Shown in pieces: positions 27,398 to 36,045 of a stretch of 64,000 nt of DNA. Under the pieces are notes generated by a model, which saw nothing but the letters and a program-made list of their open reading frames with translations, made no database searches and was not told the origin of the DNA. Within the stretch, counting starts at the first letter, position 1; the number at the start of each line of letters is the position of its first letter. The translations under genes were made by a program, and so were the position numbers. Origin of the DNA: Weissella minor (lineage in GTDB: Bacteria; Bacillota; Bacilli; Lactobacillales; Lactobacillaceae); the NCBI RefSeq assembly GCF_001437425.1, contig NZ_JQCD01000024.1:62001-126000 (forward strand). Direction: 5' to 3'.

Positions 27398-27982
27398 ATG
27401 AATTTACCGAATCAACTCACTGTTTTTCGTATTATTTTAATTCCAGTGTTTATGATTATTTTAGCGGTGGATCCTGCTTGGGGCATTTGGTCTGTGGCAG
27501 GGACGCAATTACCAGTTAGTCATTTTGTGGCGGCCATTATTTTTATTGTCGCTTCGCTAACTGATTTCTTAGATGGACAAATTGCACGTCGCCAAAAGTT
27601 AGTCACTAATTTTGGAAAGTTTGCAGATCCGTTAGCAGATAAATTGCTCGTTATGACTGCATTGATTTTCTTTGTTCAGTTTAATTGGGTGCCGGCATGG
27701 ATGGTTGCGATTATTATTATTCGTGAATTATCAATTACAGGCTTGCGCACATTAATTGTCGAAAATAATGGTAAGGTCTTAGCCGCAGCAATGCCAGGAA
27801 AAATAAAAACCGCTTCACAAATGGTTGCGATTATTTTCTTCCTATTACATGATTTTGGTTTTGCGGCAGTGCACATTCCGTTTGCTGAAATTATGATTTG
27901 GATTGCATTGATTGCAACAATTTATTCTGGAATTGATTACTTCTATAAGAATCGTGACGTTTTCAATGATGGATTTAAATAA
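27398..27982 (+). CDS. pgsA: CDP-diacylglycerol-glycerol-3-phosphate 3-phosphatidyltransferase
   Basis: A 194-residue integral membrane enzyme that makes phosphatidylglycerol phosphate, the committed step to phosphatidylglycerol, cardiolipin and lipoteichoic acid. The CDP-alcohol phosphatidyltransferase motif is complete: Asp59-Gly60, Ala63-Arg64, Gly73, Asp77 and Asp81. Several hydrophobic segments span the chain. It starts 14 bases after rodZ, and a terminator follows. Confidence 0.95.
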   Translation: MNLPNQLTVFRIILIPVFMIILAVDPAWGIWSVAGTQLPVSHFVAAIIFIVASLTDFLDGQIARRQKLVTNFGKFADPLADKLLVMTALIFFVQFNWVPAWMVAIIIIRELSITGLRTLIVENNGKVLAAAMPGKIKTASQMVAIIFFLLHDFGFAAVHIPFAEIMIWIALIATIYSGIDYFYKNRDVFNDGFK

Positions 27983-27995
27983 TCAAACAAAATGA

Positions 27996-28018
27996 ACAGG
28001 CCAATGGCCTGTTTTTTT
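27996..28018 (+). terminator. Terminator after pgsA
   Basis: ACAGGCC, loop AAT, GGCCTGT and seven T. Confidence 0.93.
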
Positions 28019-28086
28019 GTACGATAAAGTTATACAGTAATAAGGAAAAGATGCGTCTCTTTTATTGAATGAAAGGAATGAGCAAA

Positions 28087-28563
28087 ATGACAATTGAATC
28101 AGAAGTAGGGTTAGCTTTAATTGAAGGCCAATATACATTGACGAGTGCGGAATCGTTGACGGCTGGTATGTTTGTCAGTGAACTTGCAAGTGTACCTGGT
28201 ATCTCAGCAGTTTTACCGGGGGCGTTTGTGACCTATTCTGCAGCAGCAAAGCACCAACTTGTAGGTGTATCGCAAGAGCTTATTGACTCACATGGGGTTG
28301 TGTCGGCTGAAGTGGCTTATGCGATGGCCCAAGGTGCACGGGACACTTTACAAACAGATTTTGCAATTAGTTTCACTGGTGTTGCTGGGCCAGATGAATT
28401 AGAAGGTCATCCAGCTGGGACTGTGTTTATTGGTTTAGTGGGTCCAAAACAATTTGAAAGAACGCTTGAATGTCATTTTAAAGGTGACCGTTTAGCGGTT
28501 CGCCAGGCTAGCGTTCAAGCGGGCATGCAAATGATATTAGATGCCTTGAGAAATATTGCTTAA
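28087..28563 (+). CDS. CinA C-terminal-domain protein (nicotinamide-nucleotide amidase type)
   Basis: A 158-residue protein matching only the C-terminal half of CinA: TSAESLTAGMFVSELASVPG near the start and SFTGVAGPDELEGHPAGTV in the middle. This domain deamidates nicotinamide mononucleotide in the pyridine-nucleotide salvage route. The N-terminal MoaB-like COG1058 domain of full CinA (about 410 residues) is missing, and no remnant is seen upstream. ATG 28087 lies 9 bases after AAAGGA; the two upstream ATGs overlap that site. The position between pgsA and recA is that of cinA in Firmicutes. Confidence 0.88.
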   Translation: MTIESEVGLALIEGQYTLTSAESLTAGMFVSELASVPGISAVLPGAFVTYSAAAKHQLVGVSQELIDSHGVVSAEVAYAMAQGARDTLQTDFAISFTGVAGPDELEGHPAGTVFIGLVGPKQFERTLECHFKGDRLAVRQASVQAGMQMILDALRNIA

Positions 28564-28567
28564 AGCA

Positions 28568-28596
28568 TTGAGTTCGGTCTAAATTAGTTGTATACT
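28568..28596 (+). promoter_or_regulatory. Promoter of recA
   Basis: TTGAGT, 17-base spacer, TATACT; the ATG is 46 bases downstream. No CGAAC-N4-GTTCG type LexA box is visible around it. Confidence 0.6.
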
Positions 28597-28641
28597 ATTA
28601 ATACTTAAGTTAAAGTTAACAAAAACGGAGGCGTTACTTAA

Positions 28642-29781
28642 ATGGCAAGTGGAAAGAATATTAATCCGAATAAAAAAATTGAAGGTCGTATTGAAGATCC
28701 AAAAGACCGTGAAAAAGCCCTAGACGATGCATTGAAGAAAATTGAAAAGTCATTTGGAAAAGGCTCAGTGATGAAGTTAGGTGATAGTAAGTTTACTAAG
28801 ACCGATTCAACATCAACAGGTTCATTGAAGTTGGATATTGCGCTTGGAATTGGTGGTTATCCTAAGGGCCGTATTATGGAAATTTATGGACCTGAATCTT
28901 CAGGTAAGACAACATTGGCTTTGCATGCTGCAGCGGAAGCTCAAAAAGCTGGTGGAATTGTTGCATATATTGACGCGGAAAATGCGATTGATGTTGAATA
29001 TGCACGTGCACTTGGTGTTGATGTTGACGAACTCTTACTTTCACAACCTGATACAGGTGAACAAGGTTTGGCGATTGCTGATGAATTGATTAGTTCAGGA
29101 GCTGTTGATTTGGTCGTTGTGGACTCAGTTGCAGCTTTAACACCTAAGGCCGAAATTGATGGTGAAATTGGTGATTCAACTGTTGGTTTGCAAGCGCGTA
29201 TGATGTCACAGGCATTGCGTAAGATGTCTGGTTCAATTTTGAAAACTGGGACGACCGTTATTTTCATTAATCAATTACGTGAAAAGATTGGTGTGATGTT
29301 TGGAAATCCGGAAACAACACCCGGTGGACGTGCTTTGAAGTTCTACTCTTCTGTTCGTTTAGACGTTCGTCGTAAGGGTGGTATTGATGCAACTAAGGCT
29401 GATGGTGATAATGTTAAATCTATTGGTAATTTGACGCGTATCAAGGTCGTGAAGAATAAGGTTGCAGCACCTTTCCGTGAAGTTGAATTAGAAATCATGT
29501 TTGGTAAGGGAATTTCAAAGACCGGTGAAATGATTGACTTAGCTGTTGATAAGGATATTATTAATAAATCTGGTTCTTGGTTCGCTTATAATGGTGAAAA
29601 GATTGGTCAAGGTAAGGTGAATGTTATTCGTTGGCTAGAAGACCCTGAACATCAAGCAATTTATGATGAGATTTATACCAAGGTGCGTTCAGCCTATCTT
29701 GGTGAAAATGATGGATCAGATGATGTTGATACTCCTGAAAAGGATGACACTGATGCTGGTGAAATTGATCTACTTAAATAA
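28642..29781 (+). CDS. recA: Recombinase RecA
   Basis: A 379-residue RecA that forms filaments on single-stranded DNA for strand exchange and SOS signalling. The Walker A motif GPESSGKTT starts at about residue 83. Walker B ([12 protein letters not shown]), loop L2 and the C-terminal acidic tail are present. The N-terminus is about 20 residues longer than in Bacillus. CGGAGGCG precedes the start. The codon choice (mainly AAG, GGT, CGT) is that of well-expressed genes here. Terminated by a strong hairpin. Confidence 0.98.
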   Translation: MASGKNINPNKKIEGRIEDPKDREKALDDALKKIEKSFGKGSVMKLGDSKFTKTDSTSTGSLKLDIALGIGGYPKGRIMEIYGPESSGKTTLALHAAAEAQKAGGIVAYIDAENAIDVEYARALGVDVDELLLSQPDTGEQGLAIADELISSGAVDLVVVDSVAALTPKAEIDGEIGDSTVGLQARMMSQALRKMSGSILKTGTTVIFINQLREKIGVMFGNPETTPGGRALKFYSSVRLDVRRKGGIDATKADGDNVKSIGNLTRIKVVKNKVAAPFREVELEIMFGKGISKTGEMIDLAVDKDIINKSGSWFAYNGEKIGQGKVNVIRWLEDPEHQAIYDEIYTKVRSAYLGENDGSDDVDTPEKDDTDAGEIDLLK

Positions 29782-29808
29782 GTCGACTGATTTAATGAGT
29801 AAAATAGG

Positions 29809-29866
29809 AAAGAACCGTGTTAAAAGCTACTTCTTTATATAGAAGCTTTTGATGGGGTTCTTTTTA
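29809..29866 (+). terminator. Terminator after recA
   Basis: A long hairpin: outer AAAGAACC with GGTTCTTT, inner AAAAGC with GCTTTT, ending in a T run. Confidence 0.85.
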
Positions 29867-29942
29867 AGTTAACGGGTCAAAATGGCTTTTTAATGTAAAA
29901 AGGTGTATGATAGAATGACAAATTTCGTTGGGAGGAACCAGC

Positions 29943-32228
29943 ATGAGTGAACCATATGAGTTTGAACAAAAGCATTTGGATGATGTCTTAGAAAAAATTC
30001 AAGATGCTAAGGTTGCAAATGAATTAGAAAGAAAAAACGCAGATAAAAAAAGAGCAGATGTGGATGATGGTTGGAACGATGTACGCTATCGTTCATCAAC
30101 ATATAGTGGTTTATTCGAGACTGCTATGTCTGTACGTCAACAGCAACAGATGTTGGAACAACGTGAAGCTGAAATGAACTCGGTGGAACACCAAGCGCAA
30201 GTATTGGAACGATTAAGAGAACGTCCGTATTTTGCACGAATTGATGTCCAAGACGACGGTACCGATGGTGCGGAACCAATTTATATTGGTCTTGCTTCAT
30301 TTTCGGATGCACCAGATCATTTTTTGGTATACGACTGGCGTGCCCCAATTTCATCAATTTATTATGATGAAGGTGTCGGTGATGTAACTTATACGACACC
30401 GGATGGTCCACAGCAAGCGACGGTGCACTTGAAACGACAATTTCAAATTGAAGATGATAAAGTTGTAACAATCTTTGATACTGATGAAGCGGTGGGTGAT
30501 CAAATGTTGTTGGACGCCTTATCAGGTGAATCAACCACCAAGATGCAATCAATTGTTACGACTATTCAACGTGAACAAAATAAAATTATCCGTAATACGG
30601 CTGCTGACTTGTTATTTGTGCAAGGTGCAGCCGGTTCCGGTAAAACATCAGCGGTCTTACAACGTGTTGCTTATTTGTTATACCGTTACCGTGGGCAATT
30701 GACGGCGGGGCAAGTTGTGATGTTCTCACCAAATCAGTTGTTTAATGATTATATTGATCAAGTCTTACCAGAATTAGGTGAACAAAACATGGTACAAATG
30801 ACCTACTATCAGTATGCGTCACGCCGTTTACCACGTTTTAATCTTGAGACATTGCAAGAGCGCTTTGAAGGTCAGCCTGATACTGATCAAAAGCATTTAA
30901 TTAATTATAAAGGGAGTCTTGATTATTTTAATTTGATGCAAGCTTATGCCAAGTCACTTAATCAGTCAGGTATTCAAGTCCGTCCGATTAAATTCCGCGG
31001 GCAAGAAATTATTAGTGCCGATAAAATTAAAGACATTTACTATAGTTTCAATGAAAACTATAATTTAGGTAATCGTTTGTTCGGGACAAAAGAGCGTTTG
31101 TTGAAAATGTTACAGAGTCAGGTTCGGACAGAAATGAAGGCCGAATGGGTCGATGAACAAATTGAAAACCTTTCTAAGGAAGAATACGATTCTTTGATGG
31201 GGGATGAAGAGAAAGAATTCAAGTCAGATGAAGATGAGCATAATTATGTTGCTAAGATTATCGTGACGAATGAAATGCGACCACTCATTAAGGGAATTAA
31301 CCGTAATCGTTTTATTAATATTAATCGTCAATTTGTGCACTTCTTAAAGTCAGTACCAATGCGGACACAATTAGCTGATTATCAATTAACAGATGCGCAA
31401 TGGGATGAAGGGGTTGAACGGACCGTGGCGCAAATGCGTGAAGGACGTCTAAGCCTATCCGATATGACACCATTCATGTTACTGTTTGATTTGATTAAGG
31501 GTGCGCATGGAGAACGTGATATTAGATTCTTATTTATTGATGAAATTCAAGATTATACACCTTTCCAGTTAGCGTTTTTGAAGTATAGTTTCCCCAAGGC
31601 GCGTTTCACAATGTTGGGTGATTTAAATCAAGCGATTTTTACCAAAGAGAATGCAGTTGGTTTGCAAGCTGATTTGCAACATTTGTTTAATCCTGAGAAG
31701 TCAGAATATATTGAATTGACGGATACTTATCGTTCAACACAACAAATTACAGACTTTGCTAAAGCTATCTTAGTTGACGGTGCGACAATCAATGCCTTTG
31801 AACGTGAAGGGGCTAAGCCGGTTGTTAAAGTGACAGGTTCTGATGCTGAAATGGTTGATATTGCCAAAGAACGTGTTGAAAAAAATATTGCAGATCATGA
31901 AACGACGGCAATTATTACGAAGACATTGGCACAAGCCGAAGCCGCTTATGCGCATTTACGTTCAGAAATTGATTTGACGATTATCCGTACAGAAAATCAA
32001 CGATTGGTTCCTGGAACGATTATTGTGCCAGCTTATTTAGCTAAAGGCTTAGAATTCGATGCTGTCATTATGTGGGATGCAACTGAAGAAAATTATCATG
32101 ATGAAGATGAACGTCAATTGGTTTACACGATTGCATCACGTGCAATGCATCAATTGACGATATTAGCAAATCATCAATTGTCACCACTACTAGCAGATAT
32201 TGATGAAAGTCTCTATGTGAAGGGATAA
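29943..32228 (+). CDS. helD: HelD-like RNA polymerase recycling helicase
   Basis: A 761-residue superfamily 1 UvrD/PcrA-like ATPase. The long N-terminal coiled-coil arm (about 1-75) and an inserted domain are typical of HelD, which binds RNA polymerase and clears it from stalled DNA complexes. Walker A is GAAGSGKT (228-235), motif II is IDEIQDYTPFQ, and motif VI is near TIASRAMHQLTI. ATG 29943 after GGGAGGAAC is preferred to a TTG 15 bases upstream. It ends 5 bases before coaA, so the two form an operon. Confidence 0.9.
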   Translation: MSEPYEFEQKHLDDVLEKIQDAKVANELERKNADKKRADVDDGWNDVRYRSSTYSGLFETAMSVRQQQQMLEQREAEMNSVEHQAQVLERLRERPYFARIDVQDDGTDGAEPIYIGLASFSDAPDHFLVYDWRAPISSIYYDEGVGDVTYTTPDGPQQATVHLKRQFQIEDDKVVTIFDTDEAVGDQMLLDALSGESTTKMQSIVTTIQREQNKIIRNTAADLLFVQGAAGSGKTSAVLQRVAYLLYRYRGQLTAGQVVMFSPNQLFNDYIDQVLPELGEQNMVQMTYYQYASRRLPRFNLETLQERFEGQPDTDQKHLINYKGSLDYFNLMQAYAKSLNQSGIQVRPIKFRGQEIISADKIKDIYYSFNENYNLGNRLFGTKERLLKMLQSQVRTEMKAEWVDEQIENLSKEEYDSLMGDEEKEFKSDEDEHNYVAKIIVTNEMRPLIKGINRNRFININRQFVHFLKSVPMRTQLADYQLTDAQWDEGVERTVAQMREGRLSLSDMTPFMLLFDLIKGAHGERDIRFLFIDEIQDYTPFQLAFLKYSFPKARFTMLGDLNQAIFTKENAVGLQADLQHLFNPEKSEYIELTDTYRSTQQITDFAKAILVDGATINAFEREGAKPVVKVTGSDAEMVDIAKERVEKNIADHETTAIITKTLAQAEAAYAHLRSEIDLTIIRTENQRLVPGTIIVPAYLAKGLEFDAVIMWDATEENYHDEDERQLVYTIASRAMHQLTILANHQLSPLLADIDESLYVKG

Positions 32229-32233
32229 AGAAT

Positions 32234-33178
32234 ATGACAGAAGCATCATTAAATTATGAGGTGTTTGACCGACAAGTCTGGCAAAAATTTGGTCAACAAG
32301 ATCATCTTGATTTAGACCAATCGCTAACGCCAACTGTGTTGTCAAAATTGAAGGCTTTTAATGATCAAATTTCAATTGATGAAGTTAATGTGATTTATTT
32401 GCCATTGGTGGCCTACATTAAGATGCAGTACGGACAATATTGTCAGATGCGACAAGCGCGATCAACTTTTTTTAATCAAAAGCAAGTTGACAGTCCCTTT
32501 GTGATTGGTATCGCTGGTTCTGTAGCTGTTGGTAAAACTACAACGGCCCAATTATTGCAATATTTGCTACAAGCGGAATTTGGCAATGAAGAGGTGGCTT
32601 TAGTTACGACAGATGGCTTTTTACGGTCAAATTCAGAACTTGAAGCAATGGGTATTATGGATCGTAAGGGATTTCCTGAATCATATAATATGGCGGCACT
32701 TTTAGAATTTGTGGATGCAATTAAAGATGGAGAGCCAGAAGTGAAGGCACCTCGTTATTCGCATGACGTATCGGATGTGCTTTTAGATGAATACGATGTG
32801 TTTAAACGTCCTAAGATTTTTATCATTGAAGGAATTAATACGTTACAAGCCTCACCAGATGCGCCTGTCTATCTCTCTGATTTTTTTGACTTTTCCATCT
32901 ATCTGGATGCAAAAACTGATTTAATTGAACATTGGTACTTGGATCGATTTGTGGCATTGTTGAATCAGACGGCTCAAATGCAAGATCCAACGAATTTCTT
33001 CTATGAGTGGACCCAAATGCCTTTTGATCAAGCTGTGCAGCAAGCACGTGAAGTTTGGAATACAGTTAACTATCCTAATTTACGAGATTATATTTTGCCA
33101 ACACGAGAACGAGCAGATTTAATCTTACATAAGACGGTAGGCCATGTAATTAACGAAGTTTGGTTACGTAAGTTCTAA
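32234..33178 (+). CDS. coaA: Type I pantothenate kinase
   Basis: A 314-residue kinase that phosphorylates pantothenate, the first step of coenzyme A synthesis. The P-loop GSVAVGKTT lies at 95-103, followed by DGFLRSNSELE and DRKGFPESYN, which are family signatures. Length matches the bacterial type I enzyme, which is feedback-inhibited by CoA in other species. AAAGAATATG gives a weak ribosome site, so it is probably translated with helD. Confidence 0.95.
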   Translation: MTEASLNYEVFDRQVWQKFGQQDHLDLDQSLTPTVLSKLKAFNDQISIDEVNVIYLPLVAYIKMQYGQYCQMRQARSTFFNQKQVDSPFVIGIAGSVAVGKTTTAQLLQYLLQAEFGNEEVALVTTDGFLRSNSELEAMGIMDRKGFPESYNMAALLEFVDAIKDGEPEVKAPRYSHDVSDVLLDEYDVFKRPKIFIIEGINTLQASPDAPVYLSDFFDFSIYLDAKTDLIEHWYLDRFVALLNQTAQMQDPTNFFYEWTQMPFDQAVQQAREVWNTVNYPNLRDYILPTRERADLILHKTVGHVINEVWLRKF

Positions 33179-33220
33179 AATGTTAACTTATCAAAGTGAC
33201 ACGAATGTGACAAATAAAGA

Positions 33221-33257
33221 AAAAAGAGTGATTTAAGCTTAAATCACTCTTTTTTTT
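33221..33257 (+). terminator. Terminator after coaA
   Basis: AAAAAGAGTGATTTAAGC palindromic arm with its complement and a long T run. Confidence 0.93.
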
Positions 33258-33402
33258 GCATTAAATATTACATTTTTGAAGAAAGTTTCTAGCTTTGTTA
33301 AAGGATTTAAATGCCTTTATCAAGCTGTTTGTGAAGTTTATATTGGTGAATGTGACACGGATATTACGTTATTTTATGGTCAAACAAATTCTGGTAAATA
33401 CA

Positions 33403-33445
33403 TGTAATATATTCGTAACTTATACCTACCTTAAATTGGTAAACT
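33403..33445 (+). promoter_or_regulatory. WalR-like box and extended -10 of the LysM/Apf gene
   Basis: TGTAAT-N5-CGTAAC at 33403-33419 matches the WalR consensus TGTWAH-N5-TGTWAH except for the first base of the second half. After 20 bases comes TAAACT (33440-33445), preceded by TGG. The second half-site overlaps where the -35 would be, as expected for an OmpR-type activator. The same layout occurs before the gene at 38193. Confidence 0.55.
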
Positions 33446-33456
33446 AGTTCTTGTAG

Positions 33457-33477
33457 TTGCGAAGGAATAATTCGCAA
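33457..33477 (+). other. 5' stem-loop in the LysM/Apf leader
   Basis: TTGCGAA, 7-base loop, TTCGCAA. There is no T run, so it is not a terminator. It lies a few bases after the predicted transcription start, the position of mRNA-stabilising 5' hairpins. Confidence 0.5.
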
Positions 33478-33550
33478 AACATCAAATATAAAATATAAAT
33501 TTAAAACTTTAAAAAAGAAAATTCGTTAAACGGAGAGGTTTAAACTAATT

Positions 33551-34321
33551 ATGAGTAATTCAACTAAGAACGTAGCTTTAACAGTAGCCGGTGTTGCTTC
33601 CGTATTCGCAGCTGGTCAAACAGTCGCAACTGCCGCAACATACACTGTTCAAAATGGTGATAACTTATCAACAATTGCTGAAAAATTTAATCTAACTGTT
33701 GATGAATTGGTTTCAGAAAACAAGCTTACTGATAGTAACATGATTTTTACTAGTCAAAAGCTTGAAGTTTCAAAGACAGCTTCTGTTGATACTGCTGCAA
33801 TTAAGGCATCTACTGAAGCTGACGCACAAGTTGCTGCTCAAAAAGCTTCTGAAGCTGCCCAAAAGGATGCACAACAACAAGCCGCACAAGCTGCAGCCCA
33901 AAAGGCTTCAGACAAGGCTGAAAACGAAACTGTTGCAACAGCAACTGAAGATGATAAGTCAAATGACGAATTAGAAGAAAAGGTTTCAGATGCACAAGCT
34001 ACACCTGAAGTAACACAAGTTAAGGCTGAAAAAGCTGAAGTTGCACCTGCAAGTGCTGGAGCCGCTTCAGGATCAACTCGTGATCAATTCCTTGCTAATG
34101 GTGGAACAGCCGCTATGTGGGATGTTATTGTTATGCCTGAATCAGAAGGTAACCCAAATGCGGTTTCACCTAATGGTTATCAAGGACTTGGTCAAACTAA
34201 GGAAGCTTGGGGAACAGGTTCAGTTGCTGACCAAACAAAGGGTATGGTTAACTACGCGACATCACGTTATGGTTCAATTGATGGTGCACTTGCCTTCCGT
34301 CAAGCAAACGGATGGTGGTAA
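33551..34321 (+). CDS. Secreted LysM protein with Apf/transglycosylase-like C-terminus
   Basis: A 256-residue secreted protein: signal peptide (about 1-29, cleavage near ATAATYT), one LysM domain (about 30-73: YTVQNGDNLSTIAEKFN) that binds GlcNAc in peptidoglycan, an Ala/Gln/Lys-rich spacer (about 78-170), and a C-terminal lysozyme-like domain (about 178-256) with catalytic-type Glu in MPESEGNPNAVS and a final FRQANGWW. It resembles aggregation-promoting factors of lactobacilli and SceD/IsaA autolysins. Expression is probably high: the spacer uses the codons of abundant proteins. Confidence 0.87.
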   Translation: MSNSTKNVALTVAGVASVFAAGQTVATAATYTVQNGDNLSTIAEKFNLTVDELVSENKLTDSNMIFTSQKLEVSKTASVDTAAIKASTEADAQVAAQKASEAAQKDAQQQAAQAAAQKASDKAENETVATATEDDKSNDELEEKVSDAQATPEVTQVKAEKAEVAPASAGAASGSTRDQFLANGGTAAMWDVIVMPESEGNPNAVSPNGYQGLGQTKEAWGTGSVADQTKGMVNYATSRYGSIDGALAFRQANGWW

Positions 34322-34332
34322 AATAGATCAAG

Positions 34333-34364
34333 AAAGATGAATGGAAACATTCGTCTTTTTTTTT
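34333..34364 (+). terminator. Terminator after LysM/Apf gene
   Basis: AAAGATGAATG, loop GAAA, CATTCGTCTTT and a T run. Confidence 0.9.
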
Positions 34365-34400
34365 GTCTGAAAAAGGTGTTAACTTATTTGACAAAAAGGC

Positions 34401-34428
34401 TTGAATTTCAAAATGAAACGGATATAAT
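34401..34428 (+). promoter_or_regulatory. Promoter of the MFS-DUF4811 operon
   Basis: TTGAAT, 16-base spacer, TATAAT. It leaves a leader of about 65 bases. Confidence 0.65.
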
Positions 34429-34500
34429 TAATGTCTGTTCTTATTTACTCACTTGTGGTAAGAAGAAATTTTAGTGTCTTAGAATGGAAGGTAAACACGT

Positions 34501-36042
34501 ATGGCAGAAACAACAGCCCATGTACAACCAGTAGACGTACATGGTAAGCCTTACAATCGAACAATCATGGTTGCATTAATCTTGGTTGCGACATTTGCGG
34601 GTGTTTTGATGCAAACATCTTTGGGAACGGCGATTCCGACATTGATGGATGCATTTGATATTAATTTGGCGACAGCACAACAAGCCACGACTTGGTTTTT
34701 ATTGGCAAATGGAATTATGATTCCGGTGTCTGCTTATTTGACTAGTCGCGTACCAACGAAATGGTTGTATTTAACAGCTTTCGTTCTTTTGTGGTCAGGA
34801 ATGGCGATTACAGCCTTCACACCAGAAGAACATGGTATGTGGAATATGTTCTTGGTTGGGCGAGTTCTTGCAGCCGCTGGAGTCGGAATTTCGATGCCAT
34901 TAATGCAAGTTGTTATGGTTAATATTTTCCCAGCAGAACAACGTGGTGCTGCGATGGGATTGAGTGGTTTAGTTGTTGGAATGGCTCCCGCGATTGGACC
35001 AACCCTATCAGGTTGGATTTTACACCAAGATCACACAATTTTAGGATTAACGTTATCTAACTCATGGCGAACAATTTTCTATGTTCCTATGGCTGTATTA
35101 GGCGTTGTGATTTTGTTAGGATTTTTCCTACTTAAAGATGTTTTGGAGACGCATGACGTTAAGTTAGACGTGATCTCATTGATTTATTCAATTATTGGGT
35201 TTGGAAGCTTCTTACTCGGATTTACCAATGTTGGTAGTGATGGTTGGGGAGATATGAAGAATGTTATTCTACCAATCGTGATTGGATTAATCTTTATTGC
35301 TATTTTTGTTGTTCGTCAATTGCACTTAGACCAACCATTCTTAAATGTGCGTGTGTTTATGAATAAGCAATTTACGATTACAACGCTTGCCGTTATGATG
35401 GCAATGATGGCGATGATGGGTGTTGAAATGATGTTGCCAACTTATCTACAAAATGTTCACGGGCTATCTGCTCTGGATTCTGGATTAGTTCTATTACCAG
35501 GAGCGTTGATGATGGGAATTATGTCACCAATCGCTGGTATGGCCTACGACAAAGTGGGAGCGCGTCGTCTAGCATTAGTTGGCTTTAGTTTGCTAGCAGC
35601 TGGAACAGTGCCATTTATCTTCTTAACAGCTGAAACACCTACACACTACATTACAGCTTTGTATGCTGCTCGTATGTTTGGTGTTGCGATGGTAATGATG
35701 CCTTTGACTGCATCAGCCATGTCAGCATTACCACCTAAAGAAGCCAATCATGCCACTGCTTCAAATAACACAGCGCGCCAATTGGCTTCAGCTGTGGTTG
35801 TGGCTTTGTTGACTTCCGTTACACAAAATATTATTAACAATAATAAGCCAGCTGATGCATTGCGTGATGCTAATCCGCTAAAGTTTGGACAGCAAATGAT
35901 TGATGCATCAATGGACGGTTTCCAAGTGTCATTCTTCATTGGATTTTTGTTTGCAGCAGCAGGACTTATTATCGCGTTCTTCTTGCGCAAAGGAAAAATT
36001 ATTGAAGAAGATGCAACCGAAGTGGCATCAAAGGAGGATTAG
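34501..36042 (+). CDS. DHA2-family MFS multidrug exporter
   Basis: A 513-residue major facilitator with about 14 hydrophobic segments, as in the DHA2 (EmrB/QacA) drug:proton antiporters. Conserved pieces include the loop motif YLTSRVPTKWLY after TM2 and the antiporter motif region GMAPAIGPTLSGWI in TM5. It ends with a charged cytoplasmic tail. The start follows GGAAGG. The next gene begins 3 bases after its stop. Substrates cannot be predicted; LmrB/EmrB-like roles are possible. Confidence 0.9.
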   Translation: MAETTAHVQPVDVHGKPYNRTIMVALILVATFAGVLMQTSLGTAIPTLMDAFDINLATAQQATTWFLLANGIMIPVSAYLTSRVPTKWLYLTAFVLLWSGMAITAFTPEEHGMWNMFLVGRVLAAAGVGISMPLMQVVMVNIFPAEQRGAAMGLSGLVVGMAPAIGPTLSGWILHQDHTILGLTLSNSWRTIFYVPMAVLGVVILLGFFLLKDVLETHDVKLDVISLIYSIIGFGSFLLGFTNVGSDGWGDMKNVILPIVIGLIFIAIFVVRQLHLDQPFLNVRVFMNKQFTITTLAVMMAMMAMMGVEMMLPTYLQNVHGLSALDSGLVLLPGALMMGIMSPIAGMAYDKVGARRLALVGFSLLAAGTVPFIFLTAETPTHYITALYAARMFGVAMVMMPLTASAMSALPPKEANHATASNNTARQLASAVVVALLTSVTQNIINNNKPADALRDANPLKFGQQMIDASMDGFQVSFFIGFLFAAAGLIIAFFLRKGKIIEEDATEVASKED

Positions 36043-36045
36043 TAG

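Larger units (their letters stand above)
33258..33550 (+). other. Regulatory region and long leader of the LysM/Apf gene
   Basis: A 293-base region with no gene. It holds a WalR-like box (33403-33419), an extended -10 (33437-33445), a 5' stem-loop (33457-33477) and an A-rich stretch before the ribosome site (CGGAGAGG). The predicted leader is about 100 bases. Confidence 0.6.
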
